29,228 nt of DNA from JBBRLG01 sp038231495 (GTDB taxonomy: Bacteria > Planctomycetota > Planctomycetia > Gemmatales > Gemmataceae), in assembly GCA_038231495.1 (NCBI GenBank), contig JBBRLG010000018.1, positions 1-29,228 of the forward strand, read 5' to 3'. The notes under the pieces are model-generated. The model did not search any database. It was not told the origin of the DNA and saw only the letters and a program-made list of their open reading frames with translations. Of the stretch, positions 15,364-21,360 are shown one piece after another. Numbering within the stretch: position 1 is the first letter of the stretch; each line of letters opens with the position of its first letter. A program made the translations under genes and the position numbers.

Positions 15364-16089
15364 CTAAATCCCGCTGCCGTCTTGCACCTCGACGACGTGC
15401 AACCCGCACTCCTTCTTTTTCAGCCCCGCCCAGCGGCCCGCGCGCTCGTCCTGGTCGTCGCCGACCGCCTGGGTGCAGGGCCAGCACCCGATGCTCGGGT
15501 AGCCCTGGTCATGCAGCGGATTGTACGGAATTTCGTGCTTCAGGACGAACGACCAGACGTCTTTCTTCGTCCATGCCAGGAGCGGGTTGACCTTCACCAG
15601 GTTGAACTTCGCGTCCCACGCCACCACGTCCGCAACCGCCCGGTCGGAGGTCTGGTCGCGGCGGATGGCACTGATCCAGGAAACGTACCCGACCACGGCC
15701 CGACGCAACGGCAGGACTTTGCGGTCAAAGCAGCACTGATCCGGCCGATGCCGGTACAAAGGTCCACCATGCTCCTCTTCATACTCCGCGACGGTCAATT
15801 CCGGGCGGATGTATTCGACTTCGATGCCGTAACGGTCCTTGATGCGTTCGCGCAGGTCGAGCGTCTCCTGGAACTGGTAGCCGGTGTCCAGGTTGAAGAT
15901 GCGGACCTGCGGCTGAATCTCGGCAAGCATGTGGATGAGGCAACAACCTTCCGCCCCAAATGCCGTGGCCATCGTGAGTTTCGGATAAAACGTGTCCACC
16001 GCCCAGCGCAGGATTTCCTGGGGGGTGGCGTTCGCAAGTTGTTTGTTGGCCTGGGCAATCTGTTCGGGTGAGAAGGTCGCTGGCTCCAT
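15364..16089 (-). CDS. cysH: Assimilatory APS reductase (CysH family, 4Fe-4S type)
   Basis: This 241-residue enzyme should reduce APS to sulfite with thioredoxin or glutathione as donor. The PP-loop-type nucleotide-binding part has MATAFGAEGCCLIHML and FNLDTGYQFQETL. Two cysteine pairs, C119-C120 (DQCCFDRKV) and C202-C205 (GCWPCTQAV), are the 4Fe-4S ligands that mark APS rather than PAPS reductases. C228 in KKECGLHVVE is the catalytic cysteine. The absence of APS kinase nearby fits a direct APS route from Sat. The ATG at 16089 matches the family start; the frame extends upstream without support. It is the first gene of the cysH-rrf2 unit. Confidence 0.93.
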   Translation of the reverse strand: MEPATFSPEQIAQANKQLANATPQEILRWAVDTFYPKLTMATAFGAEGCCLIHMLAEIQPQVRIFNLDTGYQFQETLDLRERIKDRYGIEVEYIRPELTVAEYEEEHGGPLYRHRPDQCCFDRKVLPLRRAVVGYVSWISAIRRDQTSDRAVADVVAWDAKFNLVKVNPLLAWTKKDVWSFVLKHEIPYNPLHDQGYPSIGCWPCTQAVGDDQDERAGRWAGLKKKECGLHVVEVQDGSGI

Positions 16090-16153
16090 GACGCTTCCTT
16101 GTAGCGGTGACTGCGTGGACCCCAAAGGTTCTTGTCGAACGCTGGGTGCCACT

Positions 16154-16184
16154 ATCTTTATCGTAATAATAAAGATTGAGTCAA
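16154..16184 (-). promoter_or_regulatory. cysH promoter with overlapping 23-bp palindromic operator
   Basis: On the minus strand TTGACT (16184-16179) is separated by 18 bp from TAAAGA (16160-16155), a plausible -35/-10 pair about 66 bp before the cysH ATG. A palindrome, ATCTTTAT, seven bases, ATAAAGAT (16154-16176 on the plus strand), covers the spacer and the -10. It is the most AT-rich stretch in the neighbourhood. A repressor bound there would block the promoter. The Rrf2 protein encoded second in the unit is the obvious candidate. Confidence 0.6.
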
Positions 16185-16398
16185 GGGGAAGTCCGCTTTG
16201 GTGCCGCTTGCGGCGTTACCTTCCGTGCTTTTCGGAATTTTGTTGTCCTTGGACCGCGGGCTGGTTACGTTGAAGTGGTATCCAACGGTAGCCTTGGACG
16301 GACCCGTTCTATTCGGGGCGGCACTGTCATGAAGCAACTCTATGGCCATCGTGGACAAGGTGGACTCAAAGACTTTCGATTTCGAGGTACGGTTAGTC

Positions 16399-16626
16399 AT
16401 GCAGGCCGAAGAAATCACCATCCGCGTCGATCCGGAAGCGGCACGGGTCTACCGCATGGCGTCGGAACCAGAACGGCGTAAGCTCGACTTGTTGCTAAGC
16501 CTCCGCCTCCAGGAGGCGGTGCGAACGAACGGCTCCCTCCAGGAGTTGATGCGCGATATTAGCCGCAAAGCCCAAGAACGTGGGCTGACGCCCGAGATCC
16601 TGGAGTCGATCCTCCATGAGTCTTGA
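16399..16626 (+). CDS. Antitoxin-like protein of a PIN toxin pair
   Basis: This encodes a 75-residue protein, MQAEEITIRVDPEAARVYRM at the N-terminus, with a beta strand then helices (ERRKLDLLLSLRLQEAV, LQELMRDISRKAQERGLTPE). The strand followed by amphipathic helices is typical of small antitoxins paired with PIN toxins of the COG1569 type. The ATG at 16399 has GAGG about 11 bases upstream; an ATG at 16342 gives a longer frame without a ribosome binding site. Its last 11 bases overlap the start of the PIN gene. The partner toxin carries an in-frame stop, so the antitoxin may now be an orphan. Confidence 0.7.
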   Translation: MQAEEITIRVDPEAARVYRMASEPERRKLDLLLSLRLQEAVRTNGSLQELMRDISRKAQERGLTPEILESILHES

Positions 16627-17059
16627 GCCACGCTACGTCTTTGACACCGGTGCGATCGTCAGCGCGTTGTTGTTCGAGCAATCGGTGCCAGGCCGCGCAT
16701 TTTACGCCGCATTCGCCCGTGGCAAAATCCTCCTCTCGCAGGCGACCTTCGTCGAGTTGACCGCGGTGCTGGGACGGAAAAAGTTTGACCGCTAGGTAAC
16801 ACCCGAAGAGCGCGAGCATTTCCTGACAATGCTCCTTACGGCGGCTACCGTCGTTGAGATAACCCAGGAAGTTCGCGCCTGCCGCGACCCCAAGGACGAC
16901 CAGTTCCTGGAGTTGGTGGTATGTGGCGGCGCGTCCTGTCTGGTGACTGGCGATCGAGATTTACTGGTGCTGCATCCTTTTCGCGAGGTGCCTGTGCTGA
17001 CACCCACCCAATTCTTGGAGTCCTTGGCGCGGGAGAAATCCGGCGGCGGCAAAGAATAG
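16616..17059 (+). pseudogene. PIN-domain toxin (COG1569-like) interrupted by an in-frame TAG
   Basis: Translation from the ATG at 16616 reads RYVFDTGAIVSALLFEQSVP, FVELTAVLGRKKFDR, then TAG at 16793-16795 (codon 60). The same frame continues VTPEEREHFLTMLL, CRDPKDDQFLELVV, TGDRDLLVLHPF to a stop at 17059. The frame is undisturbed on both sides, and the acidic residues of the PIN active site are all present (D10, the E of FVEL, and the D residues of RDPKDD and TGDRD). In relatives, as I recall the family, the position of the stop is usually Tyr (KFDRY), so a single base change would explain it. At full length it would be about 147 residues. I read it as a recently inactivated toxin. Confidence 0.8.
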
Positions 17060-17092
17060 GAGTCAGCATCCGAACGAGAATCACAGGTAAAA

Positions 17093-17124
17093 CATGCCGC
17101 GACGAAAAGTCGTGGCACGGCATG
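17093..17124. repeat. Short imperfect hairpin after the PIN pseudogene
   Basis: CATGCCG (17093-17099) pairs with CGGCATG (17118-17124), and CGAC (17100-17103) with GTCG (17109-17112) around GAAAA; five unpaired bases interrupt the right arm. It lies 33 bp after the end of the PIN reading frame and could act as a weak terminator. Confidence 0.35.
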
Positions 17125-17138
17125 GGGGCGTTGCCGCT

Positions 17139-17215
17139 TGCGGCTTTGCCTTCACGCGGCGACAAGCTTCGTCTGCCGCTCCGCGGCCCGCACGGTCGCA
17201 ACGCTGCCCGAGTTG
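17139..17215 (-). repeat. 77-bp duplicate of the NAD-kinase-like gene's 3' end
   Basis: By hand alignment 68 of 77 bases match 20352-20428 without a gap. That region is the last 21 codons of the NAD-kinase-like gene plus 13 bases after its stop. The minus-strand frame is kept: GSVATVRAAERQTKLVA is present in both. Here the frame is joined to the start of a VapC gene. The fragment has the same orientation as the intact gene 3.2 kb away. Confidence 0.8.
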
Positions 17216-17277
17216 CTGAGCCAGGCGTCATCGCCGATGAACCAGAGCCTGGCGTGCGTATCGAGCAAGAGTCTCAT
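17152..17277 (-). pseudogene. VapC (PIN) toxin stub joined to an NAD-kinase-like tail
   Basis: The ATG at 17277 overlaps the stop of the upstream antitoxin (ATGA), as in many toxin-antitoxin pairs. The frame reads MRLLLDTHARLWFIGDDAWL, the start of a VapC-type PIN toxin with its first catalytic Asp (D6). After about residue 21 the similarity ends and the frame continues as SGSVATVRAAERQTKLVA, the C-terminal strand of the NAD-kinase-like family, ending after 41 codons. A normal VapC is about 130 residues. The toxin must be dead; whether the 41-residue product is made is unknown. Confidence 0.75.
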
Positions 17278-17522
17278 TCCATGTACTCTTGCAGGTCGTC
17301 CAAGGGTTCATCGAAGTCGTCGGGAACATGAATCAAGCCTTTGGCGCTGCCGGCGTAGGGATAGCCGGGCCAGTCGGGATTAATGAGAGGAGCGGGAGTC
17401 TGAGCCGCGAGTTGAAACGTCCGCCCGCCAACGGCCCGGATCGTCACCGTTTCGCCGGCTTCGACGGCTGCGAGCAGTTCGGGCAACCGCTGTTGGGCTT
17501 CGGCAATCGACACCTGGGTCAT
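17274..17522 (-). CDS. Phd/YefM-type antitoxin
   Basis: This 82-residue protein starts MTQVSIAEAQQRLPELLAAV and continues EAGETVTIRAVGGRTFQLA, the Phd/YefM N-terminal DNA-binding fold. The C-terminal part is acidic (HVPDDFDEPLDDLQEYME), as expected for the toxin-binding tail. The stop codon overlaps the VapC stub by the ATGA arrangement, so the pair was a Phd-VapC module. AAGGCGG lies about 8 bases before the ATG. Since its toxin is truncated the antitoxin is orphaned, unless it neutralises a toxin elsewhere. Its start sits only about 10 bp after the break in a ParE-type toxin stub. Confidence 0.8.
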   Translation of the reverse strand: MTQVSIAEAQQRLPELLAAVEAGETVTIRAVGGRTFQLAAQTPAPLINPDWPGYPYAGSAKGLIHVPDDFDEPLDDLQEYME

Positions 17523-17532
17523 ACGAACACCG

Positions 17533-17592
17533 CCTTGCCGTATGTGCTTCCGTGATCATCAAGGGATGAAACTCAAGCGGAACCGGCGTCAT
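17533..17592 (-). pseudogene. RelE/ParE-type toxin, N-terminal stub
   Basis: From the ATG at 17592 the frame reads MTPVPLEFHPLMITEAHTAR. This resembles the beginning of RelE/ParE toxins that follow TIGR02574-type antitoxins (FHP, then A/V-EA-x-A-R). The start overlaps the antitoxin's 3' end by 20 bp, which is normal for this pair. After about 20 codons the similarity stops, and the frame runs into the leader and coding sequence of the Phd antitoxin in another frame. A full toxin would be about 100 residues, so only the first fifth remains. Confidence 0.6.
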
Positions 17593-17818
17593 CACGGTCT
17601 TCCAAAATCATTCGGCGGGCTTGGGGCCACGGGATCGGCTGGACCGTCCCGGCTTCCAGTTCCCCCAGACGATCCTTGATTTCTGCGCTCCACGCCGTTT
17701 CGACATCCTCCTCCGCGGCACCGTCGAGACTGTCGAGCAATTGAGCGGCAAGGTCGCCGCGCTCGCCTTCTGGCAATTGGAGCGCTTCGTTGAATAGGCG
17801 TTGGGTTTGCTGGGTCAT
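17573..17818 (-). CDS. Addiction-module antitoxin (TIGR02574-like)
   Basis: This 81-residue protein reads TQRLFNEALQLPEGERGDLA, then QLLDSLDGAAEEDVETAWSA and EIKDRLGELEAGTVQPIPW. The pattern of helix, LPxxER-x-LA-x-LL-x-SL, and W-x-x-EI-x-RL-x-x-x-x-x-G is that of the TIGR02574 addiction-module family. The ATG at 17818 has GGGAGG about 8 bases upstream. The cognate RelE/ParE toxin downstream is reduced to a stub of about 20 codons. A divergent gene pair (MazEF type) begins 151 bp away on the other strand. Confidence 0.85.
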   Translation of the reverse strand: MTQQTQRLFNEALQLPEGERGDLAAQLLDSLDGAAEEDVETAWSAEIKDRLGELEAGTVQPIPWPQARRMILEDRDDAGSA

Positions 17819-17969
17819 CGCTTGTTCCTCCCAGGCCCATACTATCAGACCGCGAATGTTGGCGACAACGGTGATTCGCAAGCCGCGGCAAACACGGGGT
17901 CCAGTCGTTCCGCTCCAGGCTCGCCCAATCCGGCCGTGCCCGATAGGATGGCTGGAAAGGAGAATCACC

Positions 17970-18182
17970 ATGATCGAACTGACTGACCAGCAGCGCGAGG
18001 CCGTGAAGAATGGCGAAGCGATCCGGATCGCAGCCCCGGAATTCGGGGAAGACCTGGTACTCCTCCGTGCGACGCATTATGAAAGCATGCGCGAGTCGGT
18101 GGACGACCAGCGCGAGCAACGGGCCGTCCTGCGGGCCGCGATGAAGCAGGCGGCGAAGGTCGCTCAAGAGAATCCTTATTGA
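17970..18182 (+). CDS. Antitoxin of the MazF-type pair
   Basis: This 70-residue protein begins MIELTDQQREAVKNGEAIRI and ends in a charged helix with DDQREQRAVLRAAMKQAAKV. It precedes a MazF-type toxin with a 2-bp gap, which defines its role better than its sequence does. AAGGAG lies about 7 bases before the ATG at 17970. The N-terminal part looks like the small antitoxin type found before PemK/MazF genes in planctomycetes and cyanobacteria. With the next gene it is one of two toxin-antitoxin pairs in this zone that look complete. Confidence 0.75.
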   Translation: MIELTDQQREAVKNGEAIRIAAPEFGEDLVLLRATHYESMRESVDDQREQRAVLRAAMKQAAKVAQENPY

Positions 18183-18184
18183 CC

Positions 18185-18523
18185 ATGAATCCAGGCGAAA
18201 TCTACCTGGCCGACCTCGGCGAGGCGACGCCCCATCCGGTGATCGTCGTTTCTGGGGAGGAACTGAACCGGGGCGACCGGGTGGTGGCCGTACTCTGCAC
18301 CACCCAGAAGTTCGCGACGCGCTCCACGCTGGCCCATTGCGTGCCCTTCAAGGCCGGCCAGTTTGGCTTCACGAAGGACTGCGTTGCGCAGTGCGAAAAC
18401 ATCTTCATGGTCGCCAAGGACAGTCTGGACCCGACGCCGGTTGGAACGCTGGACGACCTGACCATGCGGGAAGTGGTAAAGGCCATCGGTCACGTTATCG
18501 ACTCGGACTGCGAGCCGAACTGA
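18185..18523 (+). CDS. MazF/PemK-type toxin (mRNA endonuclease family)
   Basis: The 112-residue protein starts MNPGEIYLADLGEATPHPVI and continues VVSGEELNRGDRVVAVLCTT, the CcdB/PemK barrel pattern. FTKDCVAQCENIFMVAKDSL corresponds to the region carrying the conserved S/T or D residues, and the C-terminal helix is LTMREVVKAIGHVI. MazF toxins cut mRNA at short motifs. The usual opening P-x-R-G-E-I is here NPGEIYLADL, so the Arg is absent; some homologues share this. The ATG at 18185 follows the antitoxin stop by 2 bp. No frameshift is visible, so the pair may be functional. Confidence 0.82.
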   Translation: MNPGEIYLADLGEATPHPVIVVSGEELNRGDRVVAVLCTTQKFATRSTLAHCVPFKAGQFGFTKDCVAQCENIFMVAKDSLDPTPVGTLDDLTMREVVKAIGHVIDSDCEPN

Positions 18524-18590
18524 ATGGAGGCGAAAGCTCTACAGTGGCGATAACGGCCGTCTGAATCGGTTCCTGCCACCTTTTTCGTGG

Positions 18591-18717
18591 CTGGGTTACC
18601 CGCTGGACCCCGCAATTTCCGCCACAATGTGGTGGAAGTGGGCCTGGTCGCCGAAGTGGAAGGGTTGCGTGAGGGGTTCGCTTCGCGCCGGGGTCGTTTC
18701 AATCGCGTGCGACGGTT
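18591..18717 (+). pseudogene. 3' fragment of an NrtR-like Nudix gene
   Basis: Bases 18591-18675 match 23193-23278 of the intact Nudix gene at 73 of 86 aligned columns by hand count, with a single 1-base deletion. The fragment translates, across that deletion, as LGYPLD then RNFRHNVVEVGLVAEVEG, matching LGYPLDRRNFRRKVVETGLV in the winged-helix part. Weaker similarity continues to about 18717 (RFNRVRRL). Nothing of the Nudix box lies upstream. The rest of 18524-18903 holds no gene I can support. The orientation is the same as the intact gene's. Confidence 0.75.
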
Positions 18718-18903
18718 GCAGGCGCGAACTGACCTTGTGATTGATAGCCGCGAGAAATCTGGCTCACGGAGCTTGAAGACTGGTCAAAGAGATGATCCAA
18801 TGCACTTTCCGAAAGGCTACGTGGGAGCGACAACAAGTAAACGCTTGTAGCGGACTTGCGCGACGGTTTACGTCGTGTGCCATATGCCCTGATGGAGTTG
18901 CAA

Positions 18904-19497
18904 ATGTCCGAAGACAAGTACAAAGAAACAGTTGAGCGTCTCAGCGAGGCTCTAAAAAACCTCAAACCAGGGCAGAACGCGCACAACATCAAGGTATCCT
19001 GTGCCAAGGTTTTGGAACGATACCAACGAATATTCACTTGCACTCATATTGCAAGCCTGACCAGCGACGAGTTTATCTCCTTCTTGGATCCGAAGAATAA
19101 TTGCCACTGGATAAACCTGTACCGCAAAGGTTATGAGGCAGCTACTGATATGGAGAGATTGCGTGAGGCTCTTGCTTTACTCCTCGACGAGGGAAAGCCC
19201 AACTTTCGAGATAGGTTTTCCAAGGCAATAGGAATGGTCAGAGGCTTTGGGAAAGCAACCGCAACTGCAATCCTTACGGTTGCCTACCCGGATAAGTACG
19301 GTGTCTGGAATGGCACCTCGGAGGCAGCACTCTGTCGGGTCGGTCTTTGGCCCAATTTTGAACGAGGGGACGGTATCGGCGGTCAATACGAAAAGGTTAA
19401 TAAACTACTTGAACGTATCAGGTTGGATGTCAAAACCGATTTTTGGACGCTCGATGCGTTATGGTGGTACTTCATCGACCCTGACCGACTCCTATAG
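18904..19497 (+). CDS. Hypothetical protein with a helix-hairpin-helix-like segment
   Basis: This 197-residue protein is not assigned to a named family. The segment FSKAIGMVRGFGKATATAIL then TVAYPDKYGVWN resembles the helix-hairpin-helix and following strand of DNA-glycosylase-like proteins (GFG-x-A-x-A-x-x-L, then PDKYGVW). Similar blocks occur in restriction and defence proteins, but that is only a pattern match. The N-terminal half is charged and helical; the end is DFWTLDALWWYFIDPDRLL. The ATG at 18904 has GGAG about 6 bases upstream; an ATG at 18892 is possible. Its codons are visibly more A/T-rich than the neighbours', for example AAA, AAT and GAA. This suggests recent transfer into the toxin-antitoxin zone. 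Confidence 0.6.
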   Translation: MSEDKYKETVERLSEALKNLKPGQNAHNIKVSCAKVLERYQRIFTCTHIASLTSDEFISFLDPKNNCHWINLYRKGYEAATDMERLREALALLLDEGKPNFRDRFSKAIGMVRGFGKATATAILTVAYPDKYGVWNGTSEAALCRVGLWPNFERGDGIGGQYEKVNKLLERIRLDVKTDFWTLDALWWYFIDPDRLL

Positions 19498-19709
19498 CAG
19501 ACAGGCCATTGACATCGGTCACAATAGAGTGCATTTGTATATTGAACGACATCTTGAGGAGTCCCTGCTTGAGAAATGGGATTGCCGGGGGCTATGCTTG
19601 CGCAGGCCTTCCTCGACTAATCCAAACCTAGCACAACTTGGCTGCGAACGCATACCACGCGGCGTTGGCAGGTATGAAAATGTCAATCGCTCGTGAGGAG
19701 GTTTTCCCC

Positions 19710-19925
19710 ATGACCCCCGCTCACCGGATCGAAGCTGTTCTGCTCGAAGACGGCCGGCTCGCCTTGGACAATCTGCCTTTCCGTGCAGGCCAAGCGGTCG
19801 AAGTAATTGTCCTCCCGGTCGGCTATCCCACCGACATGAACGAACATCCCCTCCGGGGCATGATTCGACACTACGACCAACCCACCGCACCTGTGGCGGA
19901 AGAGGATTGGGGAGTTTTGCAGTGA
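19710..19925 (+). CDS. Antitoxin of a VapC-type pair
   Basis: This 71-residue protein has a beta-rich N-terminus, IEAVLLEDGRLALDNLPFRA then GQAVEVIVLPV, like the swapped-hairpin (AbrB-type) fold of many VapB antitoxins. An acidic C-terminus follows, ending VAEEDWGVLQ. The ATG at 19710 is preceded by GAGGAGG at about 9 bases. Its stop overlaps the GTG start of the PIN gene (GTGA), indicating translational coupling. The 212 bp before it, after the orphan gene, hold no gene I can support. Confidence 0.78.
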   Translation: MTPAHRIEAVLLEDGRLALDNLPFRAGQAVEVIVLPVGYPTDMNEHPLRGMIRHYDQPTAPVAEEDWGVLQ

Positions 19926-20311
19926 TCGTCCTGGACACCCATATTTGGCTCTGGTGGGTGGATGGCGGGGTCAAGCTGCCAGCAGACTACCGGGCCTTCA
20001 TCCAGTCAGAAGAGCCGAACGGTCTGGGCGTGTCAGCCATTTCGTGTTGGGAAGTGGCAAAATTGGTCCAATTGGGACGGCTCCAGCTTGGTTGTCCCGT
20101 CGAACGATGGTTGGCTCTGGCACTCCAGCCTCCGGTCCAACTCCTCCCCTTGTCGCCGGAAGTGGCAGTTGCGGCAACACAACTCCCCGGCAACTTCCAC
20201 CGTGATCCGGCAGACCAGATCATCGTGGCAACCGCCCGTTGGTTTGCATGTCCCCTCGTCACGCTGGATGGTCTGATTCGGGCGTACCCCCATGTGAAGC
20301 TGGCACCCTGA
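19922..20311 (+). CDS. vapC: VapC-type PIN-domain toxin
   Basis: This 129-residue protein begins at a GTG that overlaps the antitoxin stop. It reads IVLDTHIWLWWVDGG (first catalytic Asp), SAISCWEVAKLVQLGRLQLG (conserved Glu), and NFHRDPADQIIVATARWFAC (two Asp in the DPADQ motif), ending with PLVTLDGLIRAYPHV. All four acidic positions of the PIN active site are present and the length is normal, so the toxin looks intact. VapC toxins usually cut tRNA or rRNA; the target here is unknown. It ends 53 bp before the convergent NAD-kinase-like gene. Confidence 0.9.
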   Translation: MIVLDTHIWLWWVDGGVKLPADYRAFIQSEEPNGLGVSAISCWEVAKLVQLGRLQLGCPVERWLALALQPPVQLLPLSPEVAVAATQLPGNFHRDPADQIIVATARWFACPLVTLDGLIRAYPHVKLAP

Positions 20312-20364
20312 CGCGGAGGAGAAACAAGCCGGATTAACCAATGATGCTGCGTGCGGCTTTGCCG

Positions 20365-21297
20365 TCACCCCGCAACCAGCTTCGTCTGCCGTTCCGCGGC
20401 CCGCACGGTCGCGACGCTGCCGGCGTTGAACGCCAGCGCGTCGGCCTCGACGCCGTCGGAGAAGATCACGCCGCCGTCCGGCATGTGCGACTCGAACCGC
20501 AGCTCCTCGCCCGGTTCGAGCAACCCCGCGGTCAGGTTGATCTTCGACGCCTTGCTCAGAAACGGTTCGCGCACCACGAAAACCAGGTGCGGATCGTCCC
20601 AGGGCAATTGCATCCGCGGCAGGTCCGGCGCTCCGTCCCTCAGCAGCAAGCGCGTGACCGCCGCCGCCATGTTTTGCGTCGAGCTAAACCAGCCCGTGGA
20701 CCCCACGCCCGTCGAGACGAGGACGCCGCTGGACGAGTGCCGTTCGGTCCGTTTGCGGTAGGTGACGCTGTAGCGCGACGACAGGTGCGTCCGCTGGCCG
20801 AGGTAGAAATCGTTGAACGCCAGCAGGTGTTGGCCGTCGTTGAGTTGCACTTCGGCCATCGTGACCGCGTTATAGCGGGCCTGGTTGTCGAGGACGCGGG
20901 CGACGGCCTGTTTCGCCTTCTGCGGCGTGAACGGCAGCAGGATGCCGTCGATGCGGCCGGGGTCCGGGTTGACCGCGACGATCGGCTGCCCGGTCAGGTA
21001 TTTCGCCGTGTTGGCGACCAGCCCGTCGCGGCCGACAGTCACTACTAAATCCTGCGGCGTAAAGATGAAGTTCGGCAAAAAGCCGCGGTCGATGACCTGC
21101 AACTTGGGCAACAGCCCTTCGAGTTGCCGGCGCAGGGTGCGCACGGCCCCGGTGTACGCCTCGTGCTCGCGGTCGTACTCCACGAAGTTCAGGCCCATGT
21201 GCTCGATGTAAAACTTGGCCTGCTCGCGCGTGTTGAACCGCTGGATCAACTCCTCGACGCGCGTCTTCAAGGTGACGAGGACGATCTTGTCGAACAT
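20365..21297 (-). CDS. NAD-kinase-like protein with altered GGDG motif
   Basis: This 310-residue protein has the two-domain layout of NAD kinases. The usual GGDGT is GRDGL at 89-93, keeping the catalytic Asp91 but losing the second Gly and the Thr. IVAVNPDPGRIDGILLPF (106-123) stands where NPG-x-LGFL is usual, and FND (161-163) where the NE pair lies. VSTGVGSTGW (194-203) replaces STPTGSTAY. GGVIFSDGVEAD and the C-terminal strand close the protein. It may bind NAD or another nucleotide with changed specificity. The ATG at 21297 starts MFDKIVLVTLKTR with a G-rich stretch upstream. It follows the SPFH gene by 63 bp on the same strand, with a palindromic repeat between. Its last 60 bases are duplicated at 17139-17215. 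Confidence 0.82.
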   Translation of the reverse strand: MFDKIVLVTLKTRVEELIQRFNTREQAKFYIEHMGLNFVEYDREHEAYTGAVRTLRRQLEGLLPKLQVIDRGFLPNFIFTPQDLVVTVGRDGLVANTAKYLTGQPIVAVNPDPGRIDGILLPFTPQKAKQAVARVLDNQARYNAVTMAEVQLNDGQHLLAFNDFYLGQRTHLSSRYSVTYRKRTERHSSSGVLVSTGVGSTGWFSSTQNMAAAVTRLLLRDGAPDLPRMQLPWDDPHLVFVVREPFLSKASKINLTAGLLEPGEELRFESHMPDGGVIFSDGVEADALAFNAGSVATVRAAERQTKLVAG

Positions 21298-21313
21298 GGG
21301 ACACCCCCCTTCC

Positions 21314-21347
21314 GCCGCTTGCGGCTGAGCGCTTAGCCGCAAGCGGC
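21314..21347. repeat. Palindromic repeat between SPFH and NAD-kinase-like genes
   Basis: GCCGCTTGCGGCTGAGC (21314-21330) faces GCTTAGCCGCAAGCGGC (21331-21347), a 34-bp palindrome with one mismatched pair. It is a near copy of the one at 13435-13474. It occupies most of the 63-bp gap inside a likely two-gene operon and could lower expression of the downstream gene. Confidence 0.8.
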
Positions 21348-21360
21348 AAATCCGACCTCA

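Noticed and set aside
16793..16795. TAG read as pyrrolysine or another recoded amino acid
   Set aside because: The stop falls in a region with no catalytic role, there is no sign of amber recoding in other genes of the window (several end normally in TAG, such as gyrB's neighbours), and a Tyr-to-stop mutation is simpler.
18524..18903. Small plus-strand gene at 18587-18850
   Set aside because: Its only recognisable part is the out-of-frame and decayed Nudix 3' fragment; the rest has no similarity and no ribosome binding site.
19504..19560. Promoter for the VapC-type antitoxin pair using TTGACA near 19510
   Set aside because: No -10 lies at an acceptable distance; the nearest TATATT is more than 20 bp away.
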